From Clostridium sp. OM02-18AC (GTDB taxonomy: Bacteria > Bacillota > Clostridia > Lachnospirales > Lachnospiraceae): a DNA stretch of 64,000 nt. The translations under genes and the position numbers were made by a program. Below the pieces are notes generated by a model. It made no database searches and was not told the DNA's origin. It saw only the letters and a program-made list of their open reading frames with translations. Shown one piece after another: positions 8,592 through 15,622 of the stretch. Position 1 is the stretch's first letter. The number at the start of each line of letters is the position of its first letter. The DNA lies in NCBI RefSeq assembly GCF_003481825.1, contig NZ_QULW01000006.1, forward strand, positions 1-64,000, given 5' to 3'.

Positions 8592-9095
8592 TTAGCCTTC
8601 TACCGCAGGCGCAACTTTCCCGAAGCCGTTCCAGGCATACAGCCCCTTCTTGTCCTCATCGCCCAGGAACTTGTCCACCTGACAGATGTGCAGGATATGG
8701 TCGCCAACTTCCACCGACTGCTGCAGAGTGGCCACCATCGCCAGACGAGTATCCACCGGAATCTGGATGTCACTGCCCTCCACAGCCATCATCTCGATGT
8801 TGTTGGCGGCCACCTTGTCGGTCTTGGCACCGGTAGACGCTCCGCAGGCCATCACCGACTGGGCAAGACTCTCGTCAGGAACGGTGACAATCACCTTTCC
8901 AGTCTCTCGTACCTGCTTACCGGTGTGGGACTGTTTTCCAGTGGCGAAGCCCACCATAGGCGGATTGAAGGAGAGGTAAGACACAAAGCAAATGGGAGCC
9001 AGGTTCGTAGAACCGTCCTCCTTTTTAGAGCAGATCAGTGTCAGCGGATTGGGGGAGGTCAGAACAGTAGCCTCCATAATATTCAGTTCTTTCAT
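8592..9095 (-). CDS. flavin reductase family protein (FMN-binding split barrel)
   Basis: A 167-residue protein. The flavin-reductase-like domain is shown by TSPNPLTLICSKKEDGSTNLA near the start, then FVSYLSFNPPMVGFATGKQSHTG and a C-terminal DHILHICQVDKFL segment. Such proteins bind FMN and transfer reducing equivalents to partner monooxygenases or other acceptors. It is 28 bp upstream of the radical SAM pair A gene on the same strand, so the three may be one transcript, perhaps to supply reductant (inference). It is divergent from an HxlR regulator, the common arrangement for HxlR-controlled redox genes. Confidence 0.8.
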   Translation of the reverse strand: MKELNIMEATVLTSPNPLTLICSKKEDGSTNLAPICFVSYLSFNPPMVGFATGKQSHTGKQVRETGKVIVTVPDESLAQSVMACGASTGAKTDKVAANNIEMMAVEGSDIQIPVDTRLAMVATLQQSVEVGDHILHICQVDKFLGDEDKKGLYAWNGFGKVAPAVEG

Positions 9096-9190
9096 GTCAT
9101 TCAGACCTTTCTAAGAAATTTCAGTCGTTGACTGCATGGCCAACTAGTGATATATTTATTATACCTGATAGCAATTTTTGTTCAAGTACG

Positions 9191-9201
9191 CAAATTATTT
9201 G
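9191..9201. promoter_or_regulatory. palindrome in the HxlR/flavin reductase divergent region
   Basis: CAAATTATTTG is a perfect odd palindrome centred at 9196, flanked by GTAC at 9186-9189 and GTAC at 9201-9204. It lies 49 bp before the HxlR start and about 95 bp from the flavin reductase start. HxlR/YodB-type regulators bind palindromes with similar TAC/GTA arms, so this is a reasonable operator candidate. Confidence 0.4.
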
Positions 9202-9249
9202 TACCTGGTATCAAAAAATATACTGCAAAAGACGAGGAAAGATCCAATC

Positions 9250-9603
9250 ATGACTTATGAAGAATTCAAAGAAAAGGTTGGCAGTGTCATTCTAACCGAT
9301 GATGGAAACTGCCCGGTCACGCCGGTGGTTCAAATGCTGCAGGGCAAATGGAAACTCCAAATTCTCTATGAACTATGCATCAAGTGTCCCATGCGGTTTG
9401 GGGAACTGAAAAAAGTTCTCAAGCCCATCACCAACACAGCTCTGACCAACGCCCTGAAGGAGCTGGAAGCGGATGAATTGATCCAGCGCATCCAATATAA
9501 TGAAATGCCCCTACGGGTGGAATACTCCCTCACCGAGAAAGGACGGGATCTGTTGCCTGTTTTTTATGCTATCTCTCAGTGGGGCATGAAATATATACCG
9601 TAA
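9250..9603 (+). CDS. HxlR-family winged-helix transcriptional regulator
   Basis: A 117-residue protein. The HxlR core is clear: CPVTPVVQMLQGKWKLQILY, then MRFGELKKVLKPITNTALTN and the wing segment MPLRVEYSLTEKGRDL. The conserved Cys ahead of the first helix is at about residue 21; in YodB/HypR-like members it senses electrophiles or disulfide stress. ATG 9250 is preferred over an upstream start at 9178 because GAGGAAAG is about 9 nt away. The divergent flavin reductase gene is the likely target. A strong terminator follows. Confidence 0.85.
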   Translation: MTYEEFKEKVGSVILTDDGNCPVTPVVQMLQGKWKLQILYELCIKCPMRFGELKKVLKPITNTALTNALKELEADELIQRIQYNEMPLRVEYSLTEKGRDLLPVFYAISQWGMKYIP

Positions 9604-9637
9604 CTCCAAATATAATGACGCCTTTTTAGAACAGGAA

Positions 9638-9685
9638 AGCCGGGAAGCATTGGCACTGAGCCCACTTCCCGGCTATTGTTTTTTT
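9638..9685 (+). terminator. rho-independent terminator after the HxlR gene
   Basis: AGCCGGGAAG (9638-9647) pairs with CTTCCCGGCT (9665-9674), followed by ATTG and a run of seven T. Confidence 0.85.
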
Positions 9686-9781
9686 CATTGACAGCTGGAG
9701 TTTCATTGTCAATGGCGTTTGCTTTACATTATTTTACGGATAATATTTTATCACTTGACAAGCAAGGATGCAAACTGTGTT

Positions 9782-10579
9782 TTAAAACGACAAAGTTTCA
9801 CCGTCGGCAGGGATCTTCACTCGAGAGAGAAGATTCTGTAATTCCAACTGCTCACTTAAAGAAGTGCGAGAAAGAGAAGCATGTGCCACATTATCCATAT
9901 GACTGATAATAATATCGGCTTCTGGAGCGTGTGCGATTACTTGTGCCACATCTTCAGCATCCATAATCAGTCTGCCAAAATCAACAAGCTCCGCAGCACA
10001 AGCATTTAGTATGATAACATCAGGCTGAAACCGTCTCAAGTTTTCCTCTACCTGTTCATACCAAACGGTATCACCGGCAAGATAAAGTGTTTTTTCCTCT
10101 CCTTCCATCATAAACCCCATGGCAGAACCACAGGGAATCGTCACGCCATGTCGTGCCGGTACATTTGTCACGGTTATTTCTCCAATCGAAAGACCAGACT
10201 GCGGCAAGATTCTTACATCTTTAAATCCCGACCGAACAAAAACCTGCGCATCTTCGTCATTCTGTACCAGCACGGGTGTTTCCTTGTTTAACATATTCCC
10301 AACTGTTCCGTCCATCTCCATATCAATATGATCCGGATGGATATGAGTAACAATATAATAGTCCACATCTGCAAGAATTTCATCAACCGTTGTTGGAAGC
10401 GGACAGATGGGCATGGAAATGAATATTTTCTGAGAATCCGTCGTTTTAAAGGGAATGGATTCGGGAAGTCTGGCAAAGCAACCAAAACCGTCCTTGGGGG
10501 CGAGCCACGGATCGACTAAAAAAATCTTTCCCCCATAGTGAATTTTAATGGTTGCATTTCGTATCTGTCGAATTTGCAT
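9782..10579 (-). CDS. MBL-fold metallo-hydrolase, UlaG-like
   Basis: A 265-residue single-domain metallo-beta-lactamase-fold protein. Metal ligands appear as THIHPDHID (HxHxDH) near residue 77, a His in PARHGVTIP, Asp in LAGDTVWY and a late His in IIISHMDN. The strands LVDPWLAP and the overall order resemble the UlaG/RomA-type subgroup. It is the last gene of the sirtuin operon, 44 bp after the TIGR04076 gene. The substrate is unknown; phosphodiester or ester hydrolysis is typical of the family. A role in nucleotide or ADP-ribose metabolism would fit the sirtuins but is only inference. Confidence 0.8.
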   Translation of the reverse strand: MQIRQIRNATIKIHYGGKIFLVDPWLAPKDGFGCFARLPESIPFKTTDSQKIFISMPICPLPTTVDEILADVDYYIVTHIHPDHIDMEMDGTVGNMLNKETPVLVQNDEDAQVFVRSGFKDVRILPQSGLSIGEITVTNVPARHGVTIPCGSAMGFMMEGEEKTLYLAGDTVWYEQVEENLRRFQPDVIILNACAAELVDFGRLIMDAEDVAQVIAHAPEADIIISHMDNVAHASLSRTSLSEQLELQNLLSRVKIPADGETLSF

Positions 10580-10623
10580 AATTTACCCTCCTGTTTGAAT
10601 TTTAAATATCAAAATTGTATTCT

Positions 10624-10932
10624 TTACTCTGCCTCTAAGAGAAAAATGACCGGCCGAATTCCGTCTGGACAAGCGAACACGCCAATCGTATCATCATTCA
10701 GCCAAGTACCAGATGGCTGAACCAATTCCCCCAAGGATAACTGACGCGCCATGGGAGCAATCACCTGCCAGGCAACGCCACACATCCCATCCGGCGGATT
10801 GATGCCATCGCTGTATAATACTTGACCTTTCTGATGAAAAGGGCACATCCCCAAATTAGGAATTGCATACGGTTCTGCCAGTTCCTGATAGTATTCCGTG
10901 CGCAACACGGTGATTTTAACCTTCTTATGCAT
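10624..10932 (-). CDS. TIGR04076 family small protein, copy 1
   Basis: A 102-residue protein. It begins MHKKVKITVLRTEYYQELAE and has a Cys-containing centre (NLGMCPFHQKGQ, then PPDGMCGVAWQVIAP) and a CPDGIRPVIFLLE end. This matches what I know of TIGR04076, a family of unknown function. The start at 10932 has AGAGGGG 6 nt upstream and overlaps the end of the HD-domain gene by 8 nt, indicating coupling. A second member lies at 15623-15904. Confidence 0.7.
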   Translation of the reverse strand: MHKKVKITVLRTEYYQELAEPYAIPNLGMCPFHQKGQVLYSDGINPPDGMCGVAWQVIAPMARQLSLGELVQPSGTWLNDDTIGVFACPDGIRPVIFLLEAE

Positions 10933-11460
10933 TAGCATCCCCTCTTTCAAATTGTTCCGCGTAACGGTAGAGGGATTTTCCATCGGCTGTACGAAGATAG
11001 CGGATGCCCAGCCCATTCGGTCCCAAGCGGAAGCGATCCAGCGCATCAGCATCCTTGAAGATGTGATACAGAAGAATGCCGCTCTTCTGTTCCGTCAATG
11101 CTGCCTCGCCCAAGACGTCATCCCTGTCGTGAAATGCCATGACCAGATAAACTCGGGTATCAAAAGACAGCGAATTTGTCTGACAATAGTCCCTGTAGTA
11201 ATCTGCTGCTCGCTGGCCATGACCCACATCCAACCAGTCATCCTGGCGGCGGGAGTCATGGAAAACCGCGGCGGCACACAGTGCCTCCCGCTCTTTCTGG
11301 GATAAATCCATCTTGTCTGCGATCAGCAAAGTGAACAGCAATACCTGGCACAGTGTTCTTTAGTGTGTTTCTCGCTATCAGACAGCGAAAACTGTACTTC
11401 TTGTTCGAGAAAATGATACCATCTCTTATAGTCATTTTGAACTTGTTTCGGAATCGTCAT
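10925..11460 (-). pseudogene. HD-domain phosphohydrolase gene with a frameshift near its start
   Basis: The ATG at 11460 overlaps the preceding sirtuin stop as ATGA and reads MTIPKQVQNDYKRWYHFLEQ and on to EHCAR. It then runs out of frame, ending in a TGA near 11320. A second frame resumes immediately (LLFTLLIADKMDLSQKE...) with the HD motif AAAVFHDSRRQDDW and continues to 10925. Restoring one G in the AGGTA near 11343 would give EHCARVLLFTLL. So this looks like a single-base deletion, or a sequencing error, in an otherwise complete HD gene. HD proteins hydrolyse phosphate esters of nucleotides. The TIGR04076 gene overlaps its 3' end. Confidence 0.7.
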
Positions 11461-12293
11461 GCCTCGCACGCCTCCCGGAGAGCAGGCAGCAGCTCATCCA
11501 GTCGCCCATCCAGTCCGAAGGACTTCTCTTTGATATTGTCCGCAATGTAGATCTCACCCAGATTGATGGTCACATAAGTGGCGTTTGGCTCGCTGGCCAC
11601 CAGGCGCATTATCGGGGCCTTGATCAGCTGATTGCGCCAGCCAATGCCCAGCTCCAAAATCACCAGTTTCTTCCCGTGGTAGGTTTTCAGAAAGTTTTGG
11701 AACCGTGCCTGGGCAGCGGTATCCGGAATCATTCTCTGACCCGCACCCATGTGGATGTCCATGGGACCGCCGCACTTGGGACAGCGCGGCACCAATTCTG
11801 TAGGCACATGGCCGCTCTGTTCGGCAGCCGATAATTTTTCTGCCACCTCCAGACTAGGATAGATGGTGTCGTGGCAGGGGCGGGCACACTGCATAGTAAA
11901 CCAGTTGCCCTCAATCTCATAGATTTTCGACGGATCGAAGCCACACAGTTCAAAGTGACCTTCTCCGTTTGATGTGACGACAAAGTAATCTTTCTCTCCC
12001 ACAATGACCTTCAAATCGTTCATCACCGGCGTAGGCTGGTACTGCCCGCAGTAATGATGGATGAGTCGGGCCCAGAAGGCCCATTTTTCCTCCTCGCTGG
12101 GCCATCCAGCCATCATGCCCTGCAAAATACACCCAAGGCCATATTTCCGTTTAAAATCCCCAAACAGTCTTTCAAAGGCCGCATTGTCCGCAAACAAATG
12201 CAGTCCTTCGGTGATGGACAGTCCGTTACTGGCCCCGATCAAGATAGCGTCCGCTTCTCTGAATTTTTTCGCAATAGGGTTCCAATCAATCAT
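11457..12293 (-). CDS. sirtuin-like protein, third of tandem array, diverged active site
   Basis: A 278-residue SIR2-fold protein. The NAD-binding segment is ILIGASNGLSITEG near residue 17, and the Zn cysteines are QCARPC and CPKCGG. Compared with the two upstream paralogues, the catalytic loop reads VTSNGEGHF rather than TTN(V/Q)D, and the following loop reads EIEGN rather than (E/A)(I/F)QGD. In macrodomain-linked sirtuins (SirTM) an Asn and a Gln from these loops are catalytic. The Asn is kept here but the Gln is Glu, so specificity or activity probably differs. It starts 16 bp after the second sirtuin gene and overlaps the HD gene as ATGA. Confidence 0.8.
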   Translation of the reverse strand: MIDWNPIAKKFREADAILIGASNGLSITEGLHLFADNAAFERLFGDFKRKYGLGCILQGMMAGWPSEEEKWAFWARLIHHYCGQYQPTPVMNDLKVIVGEKDYFVVTSNGEGHFELCGFDPSKIYEIEGNWFTMQCARPCHDTIYPSLEVAEKLSAAEQSGHVPTELVPRCPKCGGPMDIHMGAGQRMIPDTAAQARFQNFLKTYHGKKLVILELGIGWRNQLIKAPIMRLVASEPNATYVTINLGEIYIADNIKEKSFGLDGRLDELLPALREACEA

Positions 12294-12309
12294 ATTCGTT
12301 CGCCCCTTT

Positions 12310-13191
12310 CTATTTTATGTTTGCTGCGATGGAGCGCTCCTGCCGGAGGGCAGCTAGAGTTTCCGCCAAATCTCCTTGCAGATACAGGCTGCGTCCCCGC
12401 AAATGCTCTGGCCTATGAGATGACTCTCGATTAAGACATGCATAAAAGATGTTTTCGTTTTTGGCAGTAAGTTCCCAGAAGGGCAGTTTGATGATACTGG
12501 GCGTCATCTCACCCACGCCAAGTTCCAACAGCAGGACTTTTTTGTCGGACTGATCCATTATCCAGCGTCGCAGGAATCTATGGTAGCGGTGCAGGTTATC
12601 CTGCCAGAAGGTTCCCTCCAGAAAGGTATCATCTCGTACCCAAGGCACCAGCACCCGCCCGCAATCCGGGCAACGAGGAACAGCTTCCTCCGGCAGGCGC
12701 ACACCCACCAAGCGACCGGTCAGTTCCTTTACCAGTTCGCGGTTTTTCCAAATATCATCCCGACAGGGCTGGCTGCACTGGCAGTAGCTAAAGTCTCCCT
12801 GAAAGGCGCAGATTTGTTCCTGGGGAAATACCCGAAAAAACTGCTGATCGACATTAGTGGTCAGCACAAAGACCGGTTTATCTGCAATAATTGCTTGCAG
12901 ATCCAGATAGGGCTTCCCCGTAGGGGCTTCCCATATGAAGCGCATATATTGGCTGTAATACCCCCACTGCTCCCCATAGCTGGAAAAACAATGGTAGAAT
13001 CCAGCCAGCGGGGAGGTAAAGCCATACTGTTCACGAAAGGAAGCCAATGCCTCCGAAAGTGCCGGGGACCAATGGTAGTGGTCGTATCCAGCTGCGCTTG
13101 ACAGGCCGGAACCGCCGCCGATCACGATGGCATCTGCCTGATCGATACGCTCGGCAAGTTCCTGAAGCGCCGCTTGGTTTCCAACCCTCAT
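12310..13191 (-). CDS. sirtuin-like NAD-dependent enzyme, second of tandem array
   Basis: A 293-residue SIR2-fold protein. Motifs are AIVIGGGSGLSSAAG (about residues 21-35), FVLTTNVDQQF, FQGDFSYCQCSQPC, VPRCPDCGR and LLLELGVGEMTPSIIKLPFW. The Asn (TTN) and Gln (FQGD) expected of macrodomain-associated sirtuins are both present, and the four Zn cysteines are CxxxC plus CxxC. Canonical sirtuins have a catalytic His at the Gln position. The likely reaction is NAD-dependent ADP-ribosyl transfer or deacylation; no lipoyl-carrier or macrodomain partner is encoded nearby. It overlaps the first sirtuin stop as ATGA. Confidence 0.85.
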   Translation of the reverse strand: MRVGNQAALQELAERIDQADAIVIGGGSGLSSAAGYDHYHWSPALSEALASFREQYGFTSPLAGFYHCFSSYGEQWGYYSQYMRFIWEAPTGKPYLDLQAIIADKPVFVLTTNVDQQFFRVFPQEQICAFQGDFSYCQCSQPCRDDIWKNRELVKELTGRLVGVRLPEEAVPRCPDCGRVLVPWVRDDTFLEGTFWQDNLHRYHRFLRRWIMDQSDKKVLLLELGVGEMTPSIIKLPFWELTAKNENIFYACLNRESSHRPEHLRGRSLYLQGDLAETLAALRQERSIAANIK

Positions 13192-14168
13192 TGATCGTTA
13201 TCTCCGCTTTCCATGGTGTTCCGTGCATCCCGCAGCACTTGAGCAATGTCGGCCACAATGGTCATGCCCTTATTCTCCAACTGCTTGGGCAGGAAGTCAT
13301 ATTTGTCGTTGATAGCAATATATCGAGCATGGGGAAAGCTGAGGGTCAGGTTCCAGAAAGGCTCCTGGATAAACATGGGAGTCATTCGGCCAACGCCCAA
13401 CTCCAGGAACAGAATTTTGCTGTCTTTGTGTTCCAGTACATAGCGAGAAATTTTTTCGTACTGTTCTTCATATTTCTTTCCTTGCAGGAAATTCCCATAT
13501 CCTCGCACCCAGGGGAAAGCCTCACCGCCGCAGTGCGGACACCGGGGAATGAGATCGGTGGGAATCTTCGTGCCATCCCCCATAGCGGCCACCATATCAG
13601 CCACTGGCTTTACCGCATCCCAAGTGTCATCGGTACAGCAGGCGGCACACTGGAAGAACCGGTGATCTCCCTGGATCTCCGCCACCTTCTCCTCCGGGTA
13701 GAGTTTGACAAACTGGGTATCCTGATTGGTAGTGAGGATGAAGAAGTCCTTGCCTTTCAACAAAGCGTCTAGATCCAGATAGGGATGACGCACAGGTGCG
13801 GTCTGGGTGGTGTGAAGGAAGGTGGCAAGATACCCCCAATACTCTTCCCGGGTCTCCCAGGGGTGCATCATCCCTGCAAAAGCACCTTTGAAGTGGTACT
13901 TCTCCACAAAAGGCCGGAAGTATTTCCGGTAGGAGTCGTTGTCCTCGTAGTAAAAGTCTCCGCCACCGGCAGCGGACAGGCCGGAGGCTCCGCCCACTAC
14001 CACACAGTCAGCTTCCTTTACCTCCTGTACCAACCGATTGATCTGTTCGCTATACGGCAGCGGCTTTTTGTCAGTCAGCTTATAAGGCGTACTGCCGGAA
14101 GCATAGATATGATAGTACTTGGAATAATTCATCTGGGCCTGCATGACCAAATCATCATAGAAGTTCAT
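13188..14168 (-). CDS. sirtuin-like NAD-dependent enzyme, first of tandem array
   Basis: A 326-residue SIR2-fold protein with a longer N-terminus (about 45 residues before the fold) than its paralogues. Motifs are CVVVGGASGLSAAGG, EEYWGYLATF, FILTTNQDTQF, EIQGDHRFFQCAACC, IPRCPHCGGEAFPW and LFLELGVGRMTPMFI. The SirTM-type Asn and Gln are present, as are the four Zn cysteines. ATG 14168 has AAAGGA about 9 nt upstream; ATGs at 14174 and 14177 lie too close to that site. It is the promoter-proximal gene of a six-gene unit and is preceded by a strong promoter divergent from an Rrf2 regulator. Confidence 0.85.
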   Translation of the reverse strand: MNFYDDLVMQAQMNYSKYYHIYASGSTPYKLTDKKPLPYSEQINRLVQEVKEADCVVVGGASGLSAAGGGDFYYEDNDSYRKYFRPFVEKYHFKGAFAGMMHPWETREEYWGYLATFLHTTQTAPVRHPYLDLDALLKGKDFFILTTNQDTQFVKLYPEEKVAEIQGDHRFFQCAACCTDDTWDAVKPVADMVAAMGDGTKIPTDLIPRCPHCGGEAFPWVRGYGNFLQGKKYEEQYEKISRYVLEHKDSKILFLELGVGRMTPMFIQEPFWNLTLSFPHARYIAINDKYDFLPKQLENKGMTIVADIAQVLRDARNTMESGDNDQ

Positions 14169-14217
14169 TGTCATCATTCCTTTCGAGTGGGTGTTATTTT
14201 TATTCTTACTTCAAATC

Positions 14218-14246
14218 ATTTTAGCATCCTCTTGCGCTGCTGTCAA
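14218..14246 (-). promoter_or_regulatory. sigma-A promoter of the sirtuin operon
   Basis: On the minus strand TTGACA (14246-14241), a 17-bp spacer and TAAAAT (14223-14218) stand 50 bp before the first sirtuin start. The -35 box is perfect. It overlaps the promoter of the divergent Rrf2 gene. Confidence 0.7.
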
Positions 14247-14260
14247 TATGCTGTTATAAT
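14232..14260 (+). promoter_or_regulatory. sigma-A promoter of the Rrf2 gene
   Basis: TTGCGC (14232-14237), a 17-bp spacer and a perfect TATAAT (14255-14260) lie 36 bp before the Rrf2 start. The -35 region lies within the spacer of the divergent sirtuin promoter, so the two promoters compete or are co-regulated. Confidence 0.7.
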
Positions 14261-14270
14261 AAAAATAACA
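14252..14270. promoter_or_regulatory. inverted repeat, candidate Rrf2 operator
   Basis: TGTTAT (14252-14257) and ATAACA (14265-14270) form a perfect repeat around a 7-bp AT-rich spacer. The left arm overlaps the -10 box of the Rrf2 promoter, so binding would autorepress the regulator. It also lies just upstream of the sirtuin -35 box. Confidence 0.5.
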
Positions 14271-14295
14271 TCAAAGAAAAAAAGGAGATCAGTCC

Positions 14296-14739
14296 ATGAA
14301 ATATCCCACCCGCCTTAGCGATGCCGTTCATATTTTAGCCTTTATCGCTCTGTACCCAGACTGCGACCTGACTAGCAACAAACTGGCAGAAAGCGTTCAA
14401 ACCAATCCTGCCTATGTACGCCAGCTCATGTCCGCCTTGCGGAAAGGAGGGCTGCTGGTCAGCGTGAAGGGACATCCCCGGCCTGCCCTGGCTCGTGAGC
14501 CGGAGAAAATCACTCTGCTGGATGCCTATCGGGCAGTGGAGGGCAACAAGCCCCTGCTCCACCAGGACATCCATACCAATCCAGCCTGTGGCGTGGGTGT
14601 AAATATCCAACTGGTGCTGCGGGATTTTTACTTGGACATTCAAAAAACAGCGGAACAAAAAATGCAGGAAATCACGCTGAAAGATGTGCTGGAACAATAT
14701 CACATGAAGTTGGAAGGGATGCCCTTGCAGCGTTTATGA
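14296..14739 (+). CDS. Rrf2-family transcriptional regulator
   Basis: A 147-residue protein with the Rrf2 winged helix: MKYPTRLSDAVHILAFIALY, LTSNKLAESVQTNPAYVRQLM, LRKGGLLVSVKGHPRPALAR and LLDAYRAVEG. Iron-sulfur Rrf2 proteins (IscR, NsrR) have three clustered Cys; only one (NPACGVG) is visible here. It therefore resembles the cluster-free YwnA-like subgroup and may sense something else, perhaps by a single thiol. The ribosome binding site is AAAGGAGATC. It is divergent from the sirtuin operon, which is its most likely target along with itself. Confidence 0.85.
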   Translation: MKYPTRLSDAVHILAFIALYPDCDLTSNKLAESVQTNPAYVRQLMSALRKGGLLVSVKGHPRPALAREPEKITLLDAYRAVEGNKPLLHQDIHTNPACGVGVNIQLVLRDFYLDIQKTAEQKMQEITLKDVLEQYHMKLEGMPLQRL

Positions 14740-14839
14740 CGGATTGATTTTCAGAAACTCTTCCATTTGGGACAAAAATTCTTCTGAACGGGAAATACAA
14801 GACCTCCTTGCGGTACTATACTGAGAACCGGAGAGACCT

Positions 14840-14856
14840 ATACCCTGTATGGGTAT
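14840..14856. promoter_or_regulatory. CsoR-like copper operator
   Basis: ATACCC-TGTAT-GGGTAT is a perfect 17-bp palindrome of the TACCC/GGGTA type recognised by CsoR copper repressors. It lies 30 bp upstream of the copA-like start codon. No csoR gene is in the window. Confidence 0.65.
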
Positions 14857-14885
14857 TCCGCTTTTCAGAAAAGGAGGTTTCAAAT

Positions 14886-14999
14886 ATGCAGGAAAAGTAC
14901 AATGTCACAGGCATGACTTCTGAGAATTTATTAGTTTACAAAACTGGAATTTGGCTATTTCGTTGCAACAATACTTATCCAATGATTTTTTGCATTTGA
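14886..14999 (+). pseudogene. decapitated copper-transporting P-type ATPase (copA) remnant
   Basis: After a strong AAGGAGG the frame begins MQEKYNVTGMTS. This matches the first residues of many CopA proteins, which read NVTGMTC and go on to the CxxC metal-binding motif. At that point the similarity ends abruptly and 26 unrelated residues lead to a TGA. The operator, ribosome binding site and first 11-12 codons survive, but the rest of the ~800-residue gene is missing. The 3' end overlaps the end of the methyltransferase gene on the other strand, so the deletion joined these two. Confidence 0.65.
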
Positions 15000-15566
15000 A
15001 TACGTTTTGATCTCTGTAAAACCCGCTTCTTTCAAAGCGGCAACAAGTTGTTTAGATGTGTAAATCTTCATACCATTGATCATCTTTGTCCATTTTTCAT
15101 CTGCGCCATTCGTTCCGTCACTCTCGTTACAAATCAGGAATATGCCTTCGCTTTTCAGCACACGGTTGACCTCGGAAAAGCATTTTACTAATCCTGGCCA
15201 AAAGTAAACTGTTTCGAAGGCAGAAACATAATCAAAAGTCGCGTCAGAAAAGGGTATAGCAGATACATCTCCTTGAACTACATTACATTTCCCTTGTTTA
15301 ATGGCGAGGGCGTTCAACTTTTGAGATTCTGCCACACTAACCTCAGAATAATCCATTCCTGTCACGTGGCCACTTCTACATCTATCAAGCCAGACCGCAA
15401 TATTTGCTCCGCCGCCACAGCCGATGTCCAAAACTTCAGCATCAGACTTCGCGGAGATATTTGAGAATCCCCATTGCGATAATTTGGCGTGACCGCTGTT
15501 CATCATCTTCGTCATCAATTTTCCGCCGAAGCCTTGTGGCTTACGGGTATTTTCAAAAAATCTCAT
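14955..15566 (-). CDS. class I SAM-dependent methyltransferase
   Basis: A 203-residue protein. The domain has motif I AEVLDIGCGGGANIAVWL near residue 44, HVTGMDYSEVSV after it, then AIPFSDATFDYVSAFETVYF. This is the UbiE/COQ5-like methyltransferase_11 pattern. Many gut Firmicutes carry this type as a free-standing small-molecule methyltransferase; the substrate is unknown. ATG 15566 has GGAGGAGG about 9 nt upstream, so the earlier codon at 15587 is rejected. It is preceded by a TIGR04076 gene and an HTH gene in the same orientation. Confidence 0.8.
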   Translation of the reverse strand: MRFFENTRKPQGFGGKLMTKMMNSGHAKLSQWGFSNISAKSDAEVLDIGCGGGANIAVWLDRCRSGHVTGMDYSEVSVAESQKLNALAIKQGKCNVVQGDVSAIPFSDATFDYVSAFETVYFWPGLVKCFSEVNRVLKSEGIFLICNESDGTNGADEKWTKMINGMKIYTSKQLVAALKEAGFTEIKTYSNAKNHWISIVATK

Positions 15567-15622
15567 TACAGAATTCCTCCTCCACAAATACCAGTTTTCT
15601 TAATTCGACAAACCGGTATTGC

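Noticed and set aside
9686..9714. CATTGACA...TGTCAATG inverted repeat after the HxlR terminator
   Set aside because: It is a perfect 8-bp repeat, but it lies between convergent genes with no T-run in the correct place and no promoter. I cannot assign a role.
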